A DNA stretch of 64,000 nt from Oreohelix idahoensis (lineage: Eukaryota; Mollusca; Gastropoda; Stylommatophora; Oreohelicidae): positions 79,501-143,500 of the forward strand of contig JAMPIV010003439.1 in NCBI GenBank assembly GCA_024509875.1, given 5' to 3'. The notes under the pieces are model-generated. The model was not told the DNA's origin. It did not search any database and worked only from the letters and a program-made list of their open reading frames with translations. This document shows positions 22,854 through 33,783 of the stretch, piece by piece; positions within the stretch are counted from its first letter, which is position 1, and each line of letters starts with the position of its first letter. The translations under genes were made by a program, and so were the position numbers.

Positions 22854-23454
22854 ACCCTGAGATGGTGCACTTACCAGGTGCAGCTTAAGTAATATTATCG
22901 TAAGCTGAACCACTACTGACCAACTGTTGAATTTATAATGAAGGCCAGCGCGAAATAAAACCGCGGGTGGGGTCTGAGAAGGGAATAATCGGCTGCGTAG
23001 GTAAAATCTGGAAGAAAAGAAAACTGAAAGCGCAAAAAAAAATCAAAAAAAAAAAATCGAGGAAACCCGAACATTAAAAGATAAGAAAAATGGGACGTGT
23101 AGGTAAAATAAAATTAACAGTCAAATCCGTGACAAGGGGATAAATGTGTTAGATACTTCACAATACATGGTCCAGCTTTGAAAGGTGGAATAATAAGTTC
23201 CTTTGCCTGCTGCCTTTGCCTTCCTTAACTCAAGACCAGAGTCAGGTACCCGTTTAAAATAGGGTAGATTCGAGCGTGACGTCGCAGTGTATTGAACTCG
23301 GTACCTTTTCCGCGAAAGGCCGTGCTCTAACTACTCTGCCAATATAGCAATGTCGTTTAGAATTTACAAGTCTAGAGGGAAGCAATTTATGTTCTTTCAA
23401 TTTATATCTCGTAAACAGCATTATGACAACATGACACTTTGTTTTTGTTTCCAG

Positions 23455-23601
23455 GCATTTCGAACTTACAGCTTTGACAACCTTCCCTTTGAGGTTGATG
23501 CTTTTAGGTGCTGGTGTCCACTTAATACAGTTATTTTAAAGAGTATCTTATACGCAGATGACGGATTTCAGTATAATAACTACATATGCATTGAATTTAT
23601 G
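23455..23601 (+). CDS. Exon C of the cysteine-rich protein
   Basis: A 147-nt, 49-codon exon between a classic acceptor (GTTTTTGTTTCCAG|G) and donor ATG|GTAAAT; phase 0 at both ends. It encodes AFRTYSFDNLPFEVD, then RCWCP (C105, C107) and YICIEF (C131), completing module two as C-x8-C-x23-C-x-C-x23-C with exon B. The reading stays open some codons past both splice sites, but the CxC-P spacing echoes exons A and D. The donor is moderate. No known domain is identified with certainty. Confidence 0.6.
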
Positions 23602-23748
23602 GTAAATGATTTAATTCTTAATTTACACGATTTATTTTAGTCCACCTGTGAATATTTGTTGATAATTACGCATTAGAACTTCTGTGTCACGCGGCGTTTC
23701 GCAATAACGTGATACCTTATGTAACACGATCTTGACGTGATTCCTTTC

Positions 23749-23797
23749 ATTACTTACTTAGTTGTTCCACTTCTACCCTCGAGAGTAGATGTTTGCC

Positions 23798-23828
<31 letters not shown>

Positions 23829-24062
23829 GAGAGAGAGAGAGAGAGAGCGCCATGCTATCCCATAAGCTGTCTTCCTGCCGGCCTGGTTTCAATCTAGTCC
23901 TTGGTCCTTTAGAGAGTGTCAAATGTTGTTCTCTTAGCGAATTCTGGGGTAGTTCTGGTGGTCTGGATCCCTGGCTTTTAGTTTCCCATGTTTGTCATGG
24001 TAGCAGATCTTCTCCCATTATGCAGATATTGCCAAACTTTCGTAACTGGGACTGGTTTAAGA
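23749..24062 (-). mobile_element. Family E LINE 3' fragment with internal (GA)n
   Basis: Minus-strand relative of 59538-59965: WETKSQGSRP, the 3' end TCGAGGGTAGAAGTGG and a TAAG-type tail (23749-23760) correspond. A (GA)n run (23798-23847) lies in its 3' UTR. Non-coding in practice. Confidence 0.65.
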
Positions 24063-24544
24063 AAGACAAAACACTAGGTACACCAACGCTTTAGATTTCA
24101 CTTTTTTTCTGCCACAGTCAGTTACAAAGTGGAGACAAAGACTAGAACTATGGATAGGTTTAGAGAAAAAGACAATGGACAATAATAACACGTTGAATAA
24201 GCTAGAATTAAAAAAAAAGATAAGATCATCGACGCATAACAATGGAAAAGAGGCATAAACAACACAAGGTGTATGAACAATAAAATAAGCATGAAAAATA
24301 CGGAACAAGAGAGAGATATCATTAGAAAAATGTCATTAAAATTGGAAAAGAGAAAAGAAAACAACAAAAAAATAATTATTGTTCTGTTCTGAGATCGCTA
24401 CAGGCGTAGAGCTTCAGAGCCTAGTGACTTGAAGTAAAGGCATTCGGCGTTGGTACAAATAGAGAGGCGATCGAGGAAGAAGAAGTCCAAATGTATTAAG
24501 AAAACGTTTTTCTCAGCTCACCCTTGCTATGATCTCATCTTCAC

Positions 24545-24720
24545 CATCATGACACTTCAGTTTCCAAAGGAACATAGGCCTTCAACACACTTGTTCAAAG
24601 TCTTCTTGTCCCGTGTCATCAGCTCCAAGTTTTTAAGTGTCTTCTCCATTCATTTGATGTTTGGCAACAGTGTCCTTTTTCATGTCCGGTCTCTCTTTAT
24701 CTTTTATCGTTGGGATTATA
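24545..24720 (-). mobile_element. Family A LINE 3' end fragment
   Basis: AAAGGAACATAGGCCTTCAA and the following pyrimidine-rich text match the 3' end of the family A copy at 57.1-57.3 kb. It lies about 90 bp before the 62-bp array built from the same LINE. A TACAGGGTGTTCC motif at 24719 resembles one end of a Tc/mariner element. The stretch 24063-24544 has no recognised feature. Confidence 0.6.
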
Positions 24721-24810
24721 CAGGGTGTTCCACGAAAAAGCGGCCCGTGACGTCATGGAATGCTGACGTATTGTGTCGGAAGTAATGTGAATGGCCAAGT
24801 AGTCCTAGCG

Positions 24811-25380
24811 TTCTTGTTATCATTTCCACATTGGTGACCTACTCATCTCTTGTTCCACTGGCACTTGTCTGGTTCTTGTCATCAGTTCCACATTAGCGAC
24901 CTTGTCATCTCTTGTTCCACTGGCACTTGACTGGTTCTTGTCATCAGTTCCACTTTGGTGACCTTCTCTCTCTTTTTCCATGGGTACTTGTCTGGTTCTT
25001 ATCACCAGTTCCACATTGGTGACCTTGTCACGTCTTGTTCCACTTGCACTTGACTGGTTCATGTCATCAGTTCCACATTGGTGACCTACTCATCTCTTGT
25101 CCCACTGGCATTTGTCTGGTTCTTGTCACCAGTTCAACATTGGTGACCTACTCATCTCTTGTTCCACCAGTACTTGTCTGGTTCTTGTCATCAGTTCCAC
25201 ATTGGGGACCTTGATATTTCTTGTTCCTTTTGCACTTGAATGGTTCTTGTCACCAGTTCCGCTTTGGTGACCTTCTCGTCTCTTTTTCCACGGGCACTTG
25301 TCTGGTTCTTGTCACCAGTTACATTGGTGACCTTCTCATTTCTTGTTCGACTTCCACTTGTTTGGTTCTCATCACCAGCA
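24811..25380 (+). repeat. 62-bp minisatellite derived from LINE coding sequence
   Basis: About nine imperfect units. TTGGTGACC (or a close variant) occurs at 24831, 24893, 24955, 25016, 25078, 25140, 25202, 25264 and 25324, a period of 60-62 bp. On the minus strand each unit encodes KVTNVELMTRTRQVPVEQE, the family A LINE segment at 57351-57425. Because 62 is not a multiple of three, successive units fall in different frames, so it is not a repeat protein. Confidence 0.9.
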
Positions 25381-25424
25381 CTGGTACACAAGTAAGCTGT
25401 CTGCAGCAACAGGAAACTTCTCAA

Positions 25425-25980
25425 ATAACTTCAGAGCAGAGGCAGAGGCCAGTAGCTACAATCCTAAAAGACAGAATAATGAAGACATGGAAAACCTAAG
25501 AGTAATACTGCACAAACTATGTCAACGGTTCAAAGAGTTCTGATACGATGGAGCCTTTCTCATTGCAACATCCGTCCAAATGAAGAGACTCACAGATTGG
25601 CAAACGAAGGTGGAAAACTACCTCAGCCACATGCAAAAATAACTTTCGAAGAGGCAAGCGTTTTATCAGAAGAGATACAAGAACAAATGGGTTGCGGCGC
25701 TTCTAGGCAACAAGAAAGTAAAGAAAAAAATGCATTTTACCAGCTCAGCAGAAGAGGACAGTGATAATCTTCAGACTCCTCAGGGGCCACCACAGATTGG
25801 GATATCATCTATTCAACAAGGTAAAGAAAGGAACTGTCGATGAGTGCAACGATTGTACGGATAAAATAACTTCTGAACATCTGCTTCAAAGATGCTCAAC
25901 AAATGAGGAACAGAGAAAGCGCATATGGCCGTCAATAGTACAATTCCTGGAAAAAACTATAAGGAGATACAAATAGCCTC
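25425..25980 (+). pseudogene. LINE RNase H and C-terminal zinc region (family F)
   Basis: Frame 25519-25764 contains SHCNIRPNEETHRLANEG, a variant of the RNase H motif HxxIxGNExAD. Frame 25761-25976 continues with LLRGHHRLGYHLF, then ECNDCTDKITSEHLLQRC, the CCHC-like tail that follows RNase H in Jockey/R1-type LINEs. At least one frame change separates them. A short related segment recurs at 26720-26765, and a split copy lies around the gypsy element at 43 and 53 kb. Confidence 0.7.
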
Positions 25981-26353
25981 AAGCTTGCTTTGAAATTATT
26001 CAAGTAGACGTCTGAGAGCGTACAAAGAAGAAGACAAGAAACGGCCTATGCAGACTCCAGTTCATCTGTACAACAAACTTAATACTGTATTGGACAGACA
26101 GAAATGTGCCCATGTGTGGAGGACAAACAAAAAGTAGAACATGTCTTTTAAAAACTGTTAGCTCCATGAGAGGAAACAGGTGGCAGCTTGGCTGTATTGG
26201 ACTTAGAGAAACTGTATGGTGACGAGTGTAGCTTGAGAAAAACTGCCAGGTGTATAATAGATAGATGTGGTTATATTGTTTAGATCGAACGAAGAAGAAT
26301 AAGAAACTGAGCGTGTCATGAAATATCGTTTTTGTCATCTTGTTTTTCCTCAG

Positions 26354-26491
26354 TCTCCGTGCAACATGGACGACGTGTGTATTCGGCGTTACGCAAACAA
26401 GATCCAGTATCAGTGCCTCTGCAGAGCACCAAAGACATGCCTCATGCCTGACAAGCCAACTGAATCATATGTTGTAGCTCGGTGTCGCTAG
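26354..26491 (+). CDS. Terminal exon D of the cysteine-rich protein
   Basis: Follows a strong acceptor (TTGTTTTTCCTCAG) and runs 45 codons in phase 0 to a TAG stop at 26489-26491. It encodes SPCNMDDVC, QYQCLCR and KTCLM, ending VARCR: C138, C144, C156, C158, C164, C179 counting from exon A. This is the third C...C...CxC module and the most compact. An AATAAA lies 25 bp downstream. The four exons together give 180 residues, all phases agree, and the Cys pattern repeats, which is strong internal evidence for a real host gene. Function not established; three such modules are reminiscent of Argos-type EGF antagonists. Confidence 0.65.
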   Translation, partial: SPCNMDDVCIRRYANKIQYQCLCRAPKTCLMPDKPTESYVVARCR

Positions 26492-26515
26492 AAGATGCTT
26501 ATTTGTCTCAGCCAT

Positions 26516-26521
26516 AATAAA
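26516..26521 (+). promoter_or_regulatory. Poly(A) signal of the cysteine-rich gene
   Basis: AATAAA 25 bp after the stop codon of exon D, the expected distance for a short 3' UTR. The stretch 26522-27475 shows no further gene. Confidence 0.5.
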
Positions 26522-27475
26522 CTAGACATAAAGCCTACTTACATTTTTTTCTTGGGTCCACTGTTGTCAAGATGCAAGTTGGAAGCTGTTGTTTCCGTCC
26601 TTCGACCACTGTCAGCCGGCGCTGTTGTAGAATTTCTGTGAAATTATCTATCCATCTGCCTCAGAGTCGTTCTCTTGCTACGACACCAGATCGAAGTCAG
26701 TAATTGTAACGCTAAAGAGCCAAAATAATGCAAACCTGGATGATCTAAGAGTAATACTCCAAAATGTATGTGTCAGGAAATATGTTCGCTCTCTGTCTTT
26801 CGTCTTCAATCCTCTGCTGCATTTTTGCTCTACCATTCCGTTTATGTGATAATTCTTCCAGTATTCTGTGTTTTCGCTTCCATTGTTCAAGGTTTTCTTG
26901 TCATATCTTTACATTACTATTCTATTACATTTCCATTTTACCTATTTCTGAAACACATTTGACTCCTATTTGTGCAGGAAGAAGTTTGTGTACTAATTAT
27001 GTAACAGCGACCGGCCGACAGAAAAGCAGGCCGTAAGTAGCGAGAAGGGTTGACTGAACAAATGTTTGGGGTAGCGACATCGGTAGCAGATAATTGCCAT
27101 ATACCACGTTCTTCAGGTTTTCCAATATGAATTACAGACGGCAATAGGGAGACATGGGGTCATTTTGCAAACATGACATGCCCAAATACACGGTCGATTA
27201 CACTTGGATGTCAGACAATGACTATCTTGTTAAATATTAAGACACGAACAGTGATGTAATACGTACGGCAAGTTGACTTAATAATCAGCTACAGAAAAGT
27301 AACATCTTGGAGGGGATTATCAGCGATAAATCTGTGTAGTAGTGAGTTAGTAAATGTGACAAGTAACAATGACAGTGGCAAGACTTAACATGGAAATGGA
27401 GTTTGAAAATACCAAGTAAAGAATAATATCTTATGTTGTCATGTAGCAACGTTCTACATGATAGTTGGGAGACTC

Positions 27476-28108
27476 TGACGGGTAAAGTGTATGTGGGTGG
27501 ATGTAGACGATCAGACAACACTCATACACCGCTCGTCTAGCTCACTGTCTAAGGAGTAATACACCAACTCCAACACTATATCAATCTCCGTGAATATATA
27601 ATATCACAAATAAGTCACAATTGGAGCAGGGCCATTACAAACATTGGAGACATAACAAATCCCGAGTATTCTACGATCACCTTGATCCTCGGAATAACTA
27701 CAGCCACAAAATAGGATACTTCACAAATCCGCTGCACAACTCTGGCCCTCTACTCGCGCACTACTACAGACATCCACCCTTCTCTTCTCTACGCTCTTCG
27801 CTGTCTCCTGTCTACTGTCTACTCTCTACTGACTCAACACACTACTGACTTAACACACGTCTCTCTCTGACTGACCCCTTTCATTCGTATTCACCAAACA
27901 CGTGAAAACCTTTCACGCTCCCCTGAGCTTCATTCACGCCTAAGTACAGCAAGCAGCTTCTCTTGATCTCTGCTCACAACATTGCTTGTTGCTAAATTAT
28001 TACAAGGCAAGCATTCCCAACTCACAACAACTCAAATGACTAATAAACTCCCGCTGGAGCATAAGAATATTCACACTTGTAAAAACCCCCTCAAAACACT
28101 CCGTGACA
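27476..28108 (-). repeat. 3' LTR of the outer retrotransposon
   Basis: 633 bp, matched by 40966-41598 of the same length and orientation with a few per cent differences by eye. On the coding strand it starts TGTCACGG and ends CCCGTCA, a TG...CA structure. A purine tract immediately precedes it on that strand, which fixes it as the 3' LTR. Confidence 0.9.
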
Positions 28109-28126
28109 ACCACCCCTTTCCCCACG
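28109..28126 (-). promoter_or_regulatory. Polypurine tract of the outer element
   Basis: Reads GTGGGGAAAGGGGTGGT on the minus strand, directly before the LTR start TGTCACGG. It primes plus-strand DNA synthesis in LTR elements. Confidence 0.7.
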
Positions 28127-28386
28127 TGAAAAACCGAGGTTTTTCACCGAGGAGACAGAGATGGGAGACAAATATATCTCCAAAACCAAAATAGATCATC
28201 AAAATAAACAATGCTTTCATTCACCATATCGAACCTCACAATAATAGCATACTAATTATTCTCACGACAATCACATTCAATATTTCTAAAATTAAATAAA
28301 ATTCATTTTCACATCAGAGAAATGCCTTCATAGTCTACAAACTTCATGTCAAATCATCAAAATACACAAACAATATTACATGCAAG

Positions 28387-28620
28387 AATGCTAAATAAAA
28401 ATTCACTCGTCTGGTATCTTGTCCTAAAAGTAACATCAAACTGTTGTAGAGTTAAAGCCCATCTTGTCAACTTGCTGTGTGGTGACTTGGTAGACAGCAG
28501 AAAAATGAGTGGAAACCACTTATGACCAATGCCGAAGCATCTGCCATGAGAAAGAAAATTTTGTCTAAATCAGAAACCATCAAAAGTTGACTACTTGCAA
28601 AATTATTCTCAAATTTGATC
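28387..28620 (-). pseudogene. Collapsed RNase H of the outer element
   Basis: In changing frames the minus strand reads DKIFFLMADASAL (the first catalytic Asp of gypsy RNase H) and, about 30 codons later, GHKWFPL and SKLTRWALTLQQFDVTF (normally TDHKPL ... RLTRWALxLQ). The stretch between, about 60 residues in intact elements, is mostly gone. This shows that the element once had a complete pol; the RT is wholly missing. Confidence 0.7.
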
Positions 28621-28657
28621 TAAGTCACTTTGACACTTACTTGTACAGATCACTCTA

Positions 28658-29185
28658 TTAGGCCTTCCCTTCTGAGTTAGTGATGTTAGTTATCGGGCTC
28701 TGTAATTTCACTATTATACTATTAGAGGCCCCTACTGGCATCATATTCATCTCAGCCTTGGTCATACTCTTCAGGGTAGCTGCTCCATTTAGGCTGACGT
28801 TACCCACGGCTACTACCATAGCTACAACAGCTATCCCTATCATAACTCCATCTACAACGTGCTCTACTGTAAAGAGGGTAACTCTCTCTCTTCTGTCTTC
28901 CCAGCGGCAATCTCCTCTGAAAATACATCTGTATCTACATCCAGTTCTTTGTTCGCTATAGCTTGGTCTGTTGGAACAAAATCTCTTGCTTATCTTTTGT
29001 CCTCTGTATCTGTTTCTAAATCCACTACGACGTTCACTTTGAAAACTACCACAGTAGCTATTATTACTTATGCGGCTTCCTCTAAAGTGTCTGAAATCTC
29101 TTAAGTCCTTGGTTTCTCTTCTGTAATGTTTCTCATGTGACATACGAGCACCACGACCCACTCTGCGATATTTCTCAAATAGCAT
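28658..29185 (-). pseudogene. Protease-RNase H linker of the outer element; possible decayed RRM
   Basis: A 175-codon open stretch after the protease. Its start (TKDLRDFRHFRG ... RRSGFRNRYRG) and a second frame (VVVLVCHMRNITEE) together resemble the helix 1 and RNP segments of the RRM at the same place in the inner element (LPQDTTWQALRNF ... RQAMVTFRNNRD). The second half (VEHVVDGVMIGIAVV...) is not recognised. The alternative is a chance open frame in decayed linker sequence. Confidence 0.35.
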
Positions 29186-29329
29186 TCCGTGCTTTTATTT
29201 CCTCCAGTCTGTCTCAGGACATTTAACAGATCGATAACATTCACCTTCTTCTGGCAAGGTAAAGTTCACCTTCGTTTCATTTACTGCACTTTTCGGAATA
29301 TTCATCTTATGTTCATCCCATTGCTTTGC

Positions 29330-30451
29330 TTATTGGATATGCCTCCCAATGTTAGTTTCTGGTTGAATAAACTGTTTTAGAAGCAATACATCATGTTGTT
29401 GCGGTGAAATTAAATTTAATATTGAAGTATCAGCAGCCAGGAATTTAACAGATGACATGCTATCCATAGGAATTACCAATGGTTCACGCTGCAGTAAAAT
29501 GTCACCAGCTTTACCCTGCAATCTTCTAGTTCCTCCATAAGTACTGTCTCTATATTTGTGCTTCCATAGTTTGATATCCTCATCAGTACACTCTTTGATA
29601 CCACGGACATTTCCAATTGTCAGGTCGGCGACTGGATCTTCAAGAACAAAAGCTTTCACTCTGCCACACAAAAATGGCGTATCAATATTTATCAATGCTA
29701 GAGGATAGACTTCATCTCTACCACCAAATGTGATACATCGAGCAGTTTGACCCAACAAACAAGACTTATCTATGCATGATCTCCGCACGCCAACCATCGT
29801 ACAACCTGTATCCCTTAACACTGAAACAACTTTATGTCCTACGTACCATGGATGCAAGACTAGGTCACCATCTGTATGAACTGCCGATAAACAAGGAAGA
29901 GGGTAGCCACACATCAGAATTGGTGTCTCATCTTTATGAAAAAGTGGTCTGCACCCTTTACAACTCTCGCTGTTGAATGTATCTAAGACAACCACCGAAT
30001 TTGCGCGTTCAAACTTCCTATTAGGACAATCAAATTGAAGATGACCAATTCCATTACATACAAAGCATCTGTACTTCTCACGCTGGCTCTTCTGTGGACT
30101 ACCCTTAGTACTAGTCTGAGGCTGGGCCACAGACTGAGGTTCAGACTTGTCACAAAACTTCGCTCCATGGCATGGCGACTCACATTTAAAACAAACAAAA
30201 GGTCTTCTACTACCTAATTCTGTCATATTCTGCAGTTTCCTGGGGGATGTACGGAAGTTTGTCTCTGTCCATCTCTTACTTACTGCCTTTCTGTCATAAG
30301 GTGTCTCTCCACTACGAGAATTTTGTCTCCGATATGGCCGTGTTTCAAAACTACGTTTGGCTGCACATGTCGTAAATGTTTCTGGCACCGCCGACTTATT
30401 AATCGGTCTGCCTGGATGTGCTGTTGCGTATTGCTGCCCTAACTGTGACAT
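29330..30451 (-). pseudogene. Gag nucleocapsid and protease of the outer element
   Basis: A 373-residue open segment. A basic region (30-80) precedes two perfect CCHC knuckles: C87/C90/H95/C100 and C129/C132/H137/C142. A Cys cluster (SCKGC ... MCGYPLPC, 163-187) is also present in the inner element before its protease. The aspartic protease has its active site at D214-T215-G216 (LRDTGCT) and the flap-side box DLTIGNVRG (276-284). Gag packages RNA and the protease matures the polyprotein. This segment is intact but its upstream Gag is frame-shifted and no RT follows. Confidence 0.8.
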
Positions 30452-31283
30452 TGCTGAAATATTTTCCGGTTTTCTCTCCTGAAAAAAAAGCCAACAAATC
30501 GGAGCTACATGAAGACATTACTTTATCACGTAAGATCAAATCACATAGGCCATCAAAATCTTTAGCAATGCCCGATAGGTCAATCCACCTGTTCAATAAC
30601 ATCTTAATATCTGCGATAAACTCCGCAAAATCTTGCTCACTACTTGGCATCGCACTGTGGAACTTTAACCGATAACCCTGCTCATTTAACCGGTACTTGC
30701 GTAACAAAGTTTCCTTCACTATGTCCTAATTTAATCTATCTTCCACAGTTAATTGGAAAACTGTTTTTAATGCTGATACTATTAAATAATCTGTCAAGTG
30801 TGATCCCCACAGTTCTTTATTATTCTTTAAGGCAGTTGACTTCATTTGAAACCTCTCCAAAAAACAGTCCATAAAATCTATGGATTCGTTGAAATTTGGG
30901 GAGTTTCAACTTGAATATACTCCCGAACTCTTTTTTTGATGATGAGTCTAAACCCGACTCTAAGTCGAGTCTTTTCAAAGCTACCTCTTTGTCCGCTTCT
31001 TTTTTTAATCTCTTAGTCTCTTCCTCTGCTTCTGCTTTCTTAGTTTCTTCCTCTGGTTAGTTTCTTTCTCTGCTTCCACTTTCCTTCTCTCTCGCTCCTC
31101 ATGTCGTTCTTGTCTTTCCTGTGCCTCTTTAAATTGAGACTGTGCAGATGCTAAGAGATCTTCTCCGGATTTTCCCATCCTTTCCCCGACGAGGATAAAG
31201 TCCATAAGTGTTGACATTGTCGTGAATATATCTGATATTTTTGCAACTCCAGTACTCAAAATGACAAAATAACTTAAAGTCAC
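30452..31283 (-). pseudogene. Broken Gag N-terminus (coiled coil and SCAN-like) of the outer element
   Basis: The probable start is MSTLMDFILVGERMG near 31222, aligned with the inner Gag start MLTLDHFIKIGKDC. A Glu/Arg-rich coiled coil follows to 31005, then an out-of-frame gap, then the SCAN-like part LLRKYRLNEQGYRLKF ... LILRDKVMSS (30719-30452). The region between 31005 and 30719 has no single open frame, so at least two frameshifts are present. Confidence 0.75.
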
Positions 31284-31674
31284 AATAATATGTTCACTAA
31301 CCCCTTACTCACTGTCTTACCCAAATAAATTATTAGCCCTACAAAACAAACAATGACACAAATGATGATGATAAACAGTACACTCTAATTTAACAAACAA
31401 CAACCTGGTAGGTCGATAATAAGGAAAAGGAAAGATGTGTGACAGAGGTTATATTGAAGTTTACAGTACCAGACCTCTATAACGCATGAAAACAGGAGAT
31501 TGAAAAAATTTAACGTATTTACAGGATAGTGTAAGAAAAAAAAAGACTGAAGAATACACCATATACACAAAACGCTAAAGAGGGAATAAATTACACCACC
31601 AACAACAAACTGCACGTAAACAACTAATGCAAAAATGCACACTTTATTCGAGAAGGGCAATACAACTGATCCTG

Positions 31675-32278
31675 TGTTGCCGTTAGCACTGTTGCCGTTA
31701 ACACTGTTAATGGGGCTGGTTTATACTGGCTCTTCTATTTACGTTTACATATAATTATCCATTGTCTTTTCTCAGTAAATTATGAGATCGTGCTCTTGAT
31801 GGTGAAGTACGCGAAGGTGGGATATAATATTGACAACTTCATCATACAGTCAAATTCTGACGTTATAGATTTGATAAGTCCTTTCTCGAGTCCATATACA
31901 TTTATTATATCGATTCCATACAAGAACAGTTTACACATGGTCATCATGACGAATTATACATAATAAGTTGCAGTTCATACTTCATATATTATTCCTTTAC
32001 AAATCAGTCCTTTGTCTCCTAGCTTGAAAACATAGTCGTCAGAACCGCATAACTGTATGCACGCGTGGTTGGAAAATCCAATACACCGACAGTGAGATTA
32101 TGCGTCTGGCATTAGAATAACTAGGGCGGACTATAAATTCACGTTGACAAGGTTTAGTCAATTACTAACCTGTACCTTCATCTTTCTTCGTTATCACATT
32201 GGACTGACCCATGTCCATTATTTAATGTACTATAATTGTGCGGCAATACAAGCCCGGCAATATAACATTCCAAGGACA
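31675..32278 (-). repeat. 3' LTR of the inner retrotransposon
   Basis: Near-identical to 38648-39256: over the shared 590 bp I see three differences. On the coding strand it starts TGTCCTTGG and ends AACGGCAACA. The last eight bases outside (CGTCTTAT) are also shared, so the start is uncertain by that much. The very low divergence implies a recent insertion. The stretch 31284-31674 is leader of the outer element, without genes. Confidence 0.85.
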
Positions 32279-33158
32279 CGTCTTATATATTATACATAAA
32301 TGTTATACATAAATGGCTAATGTTGATACATAATTAAATAATTAACTTAAAATATGTCGCAACGAACTGTCATGTCAGACTAATCTAACGAGTTAAAATT
32401 AAATTAATTAATTATATTGAGTGTGTAATCAAAATAAAGTTATTGCAAATATCTAATGTAAGAGAAATGAAAGGATATGTTAAGGAGAGAAATAAATAAA
32501 TGAAGAATAAAGTAGCGAAAGAAAGTAATGTATAAATTTAACTTAATTATGTGTGTTGGACCTCAATTAAGTGTAGTATTAAGTTGTTAAAACCTATCTA
32601 ACTAATTTAAACAATAATATAGTATGTAATGTATCAACCTAATTAATAAACATAATAGTTACATACAATAACATTATCTAAGAATCATGTGAGATCTTAT
32701 TTTTTTCTTCTTTCAAAAATTTTTTTTTCTCTTCTTCAAATTTCATTTCATTTTTTTCATATTTATCTCACCTTTTATTTTATTTTCCATTATTTTAACG
32801 TAATTAATTAAAATTAATTAAAGTTGGATATGATGATCCATACGTAGGCTTGATCCTTGTGAATTCCGATTAACAAACAAATATTTACTTTGATAGTGTT
32901 TTCTATTATTTTCACTTGATGCAAGGAAATGTGTCCAATAGTTTTGTCATAAATGAAATTCACACAAAGTTCTGGTGTAAATACGACCATAGTGTCACTT
33001 GATTTAGTTCATTTCGTTTTCGCAATCGTCTGGACAAGTTATTTAGTTGAATTGTAAGCAAAGGTTTATCTCCATGTTAAGAATTTCGCGATAGGGTTCA
33101 GTCTTCTGTGACACGTAATTTCGGTTGACGTATTAGAAAAGTGTCAGTGTTGATTACT

Positions 33159-33500
33159 AGACATCCAAAGGATTTCTGGATAGTGTGTCTGCGACGATAT
33201 TGTCTATTCCAGAAATGTATTCAATCGTAAATTTGAACGGTTGAATGAGAATGGCGTATTTTGACAGTTTCAGGCTCATGTGATTTCTGGTGGCTTAAGT
33301 TTGCGTGAGACGTACAGTGTTTGATGAAGGACGTCGTCATGATATTGGAGCAAACATGCGCCAATTCCGTAGTTACTCGCATCTATGCGGAGAATAAATT
33401 TTTTTGGAAGCATCAGGTAGTCTCAAAATTGGTGGGTTTGAAAATATATCAATAATTCACCGAAATATTCTATTAAACTTACCAGTCCATGTCAGCTTTA
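33159..33500 (-). pseudogene. Collapsed RNase H of the inner element
   Basis: Minus strand reads NPPILRLPDASKKFILRIDASNYGIG and LYVSRKLKPPE, then after a frame change FTIEYISGIDNIVADTLSR. These are the start and the end of gypsy RNase H; the middle third, with the catalytic Glu and second Asp, is deleted. No RT palm is found between here and 33784. The pieces show that the element derives from a full gypsy. The AT-rich stretch 32279-33158 has no gene. Confidence 0.75.
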
Positions 33501-33783
33501 CTGGCATGTCTTATTTTAACCAAGATGACAAATGAACTTATGCTGCATTGGGCTGAGCATAGTTTATACCAATAACGATATTACTGTTTCTTGTAGGCAT
33601 GGTAAAACACAAATAAGACGAAAATAAGAAGTGCTATTGTAGATAAGACAAAACAAATGTCACCTAATAGACAAGCCTACAAGATCTAAGTCATATAAGA
33701 ATAAATGACCAATAAGGAAAAGAAATGATGACTGACTAGTGCTGAGTCATCAAGAAATAAGACAAAAGTGTGAAAGTAAACCA

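Noticed and set aside
24811..25380. CRISPR-like array or repeat protein
   Set aside because: Units are contiguous without unique spacers, derive from a LINE, and change frame at each unit.
28680..28961. Hydrophobic plus-strand frame resembling a membrane protein
   Set aside because: It is the opposite strand of the outer retroelement, with no start context or homology.
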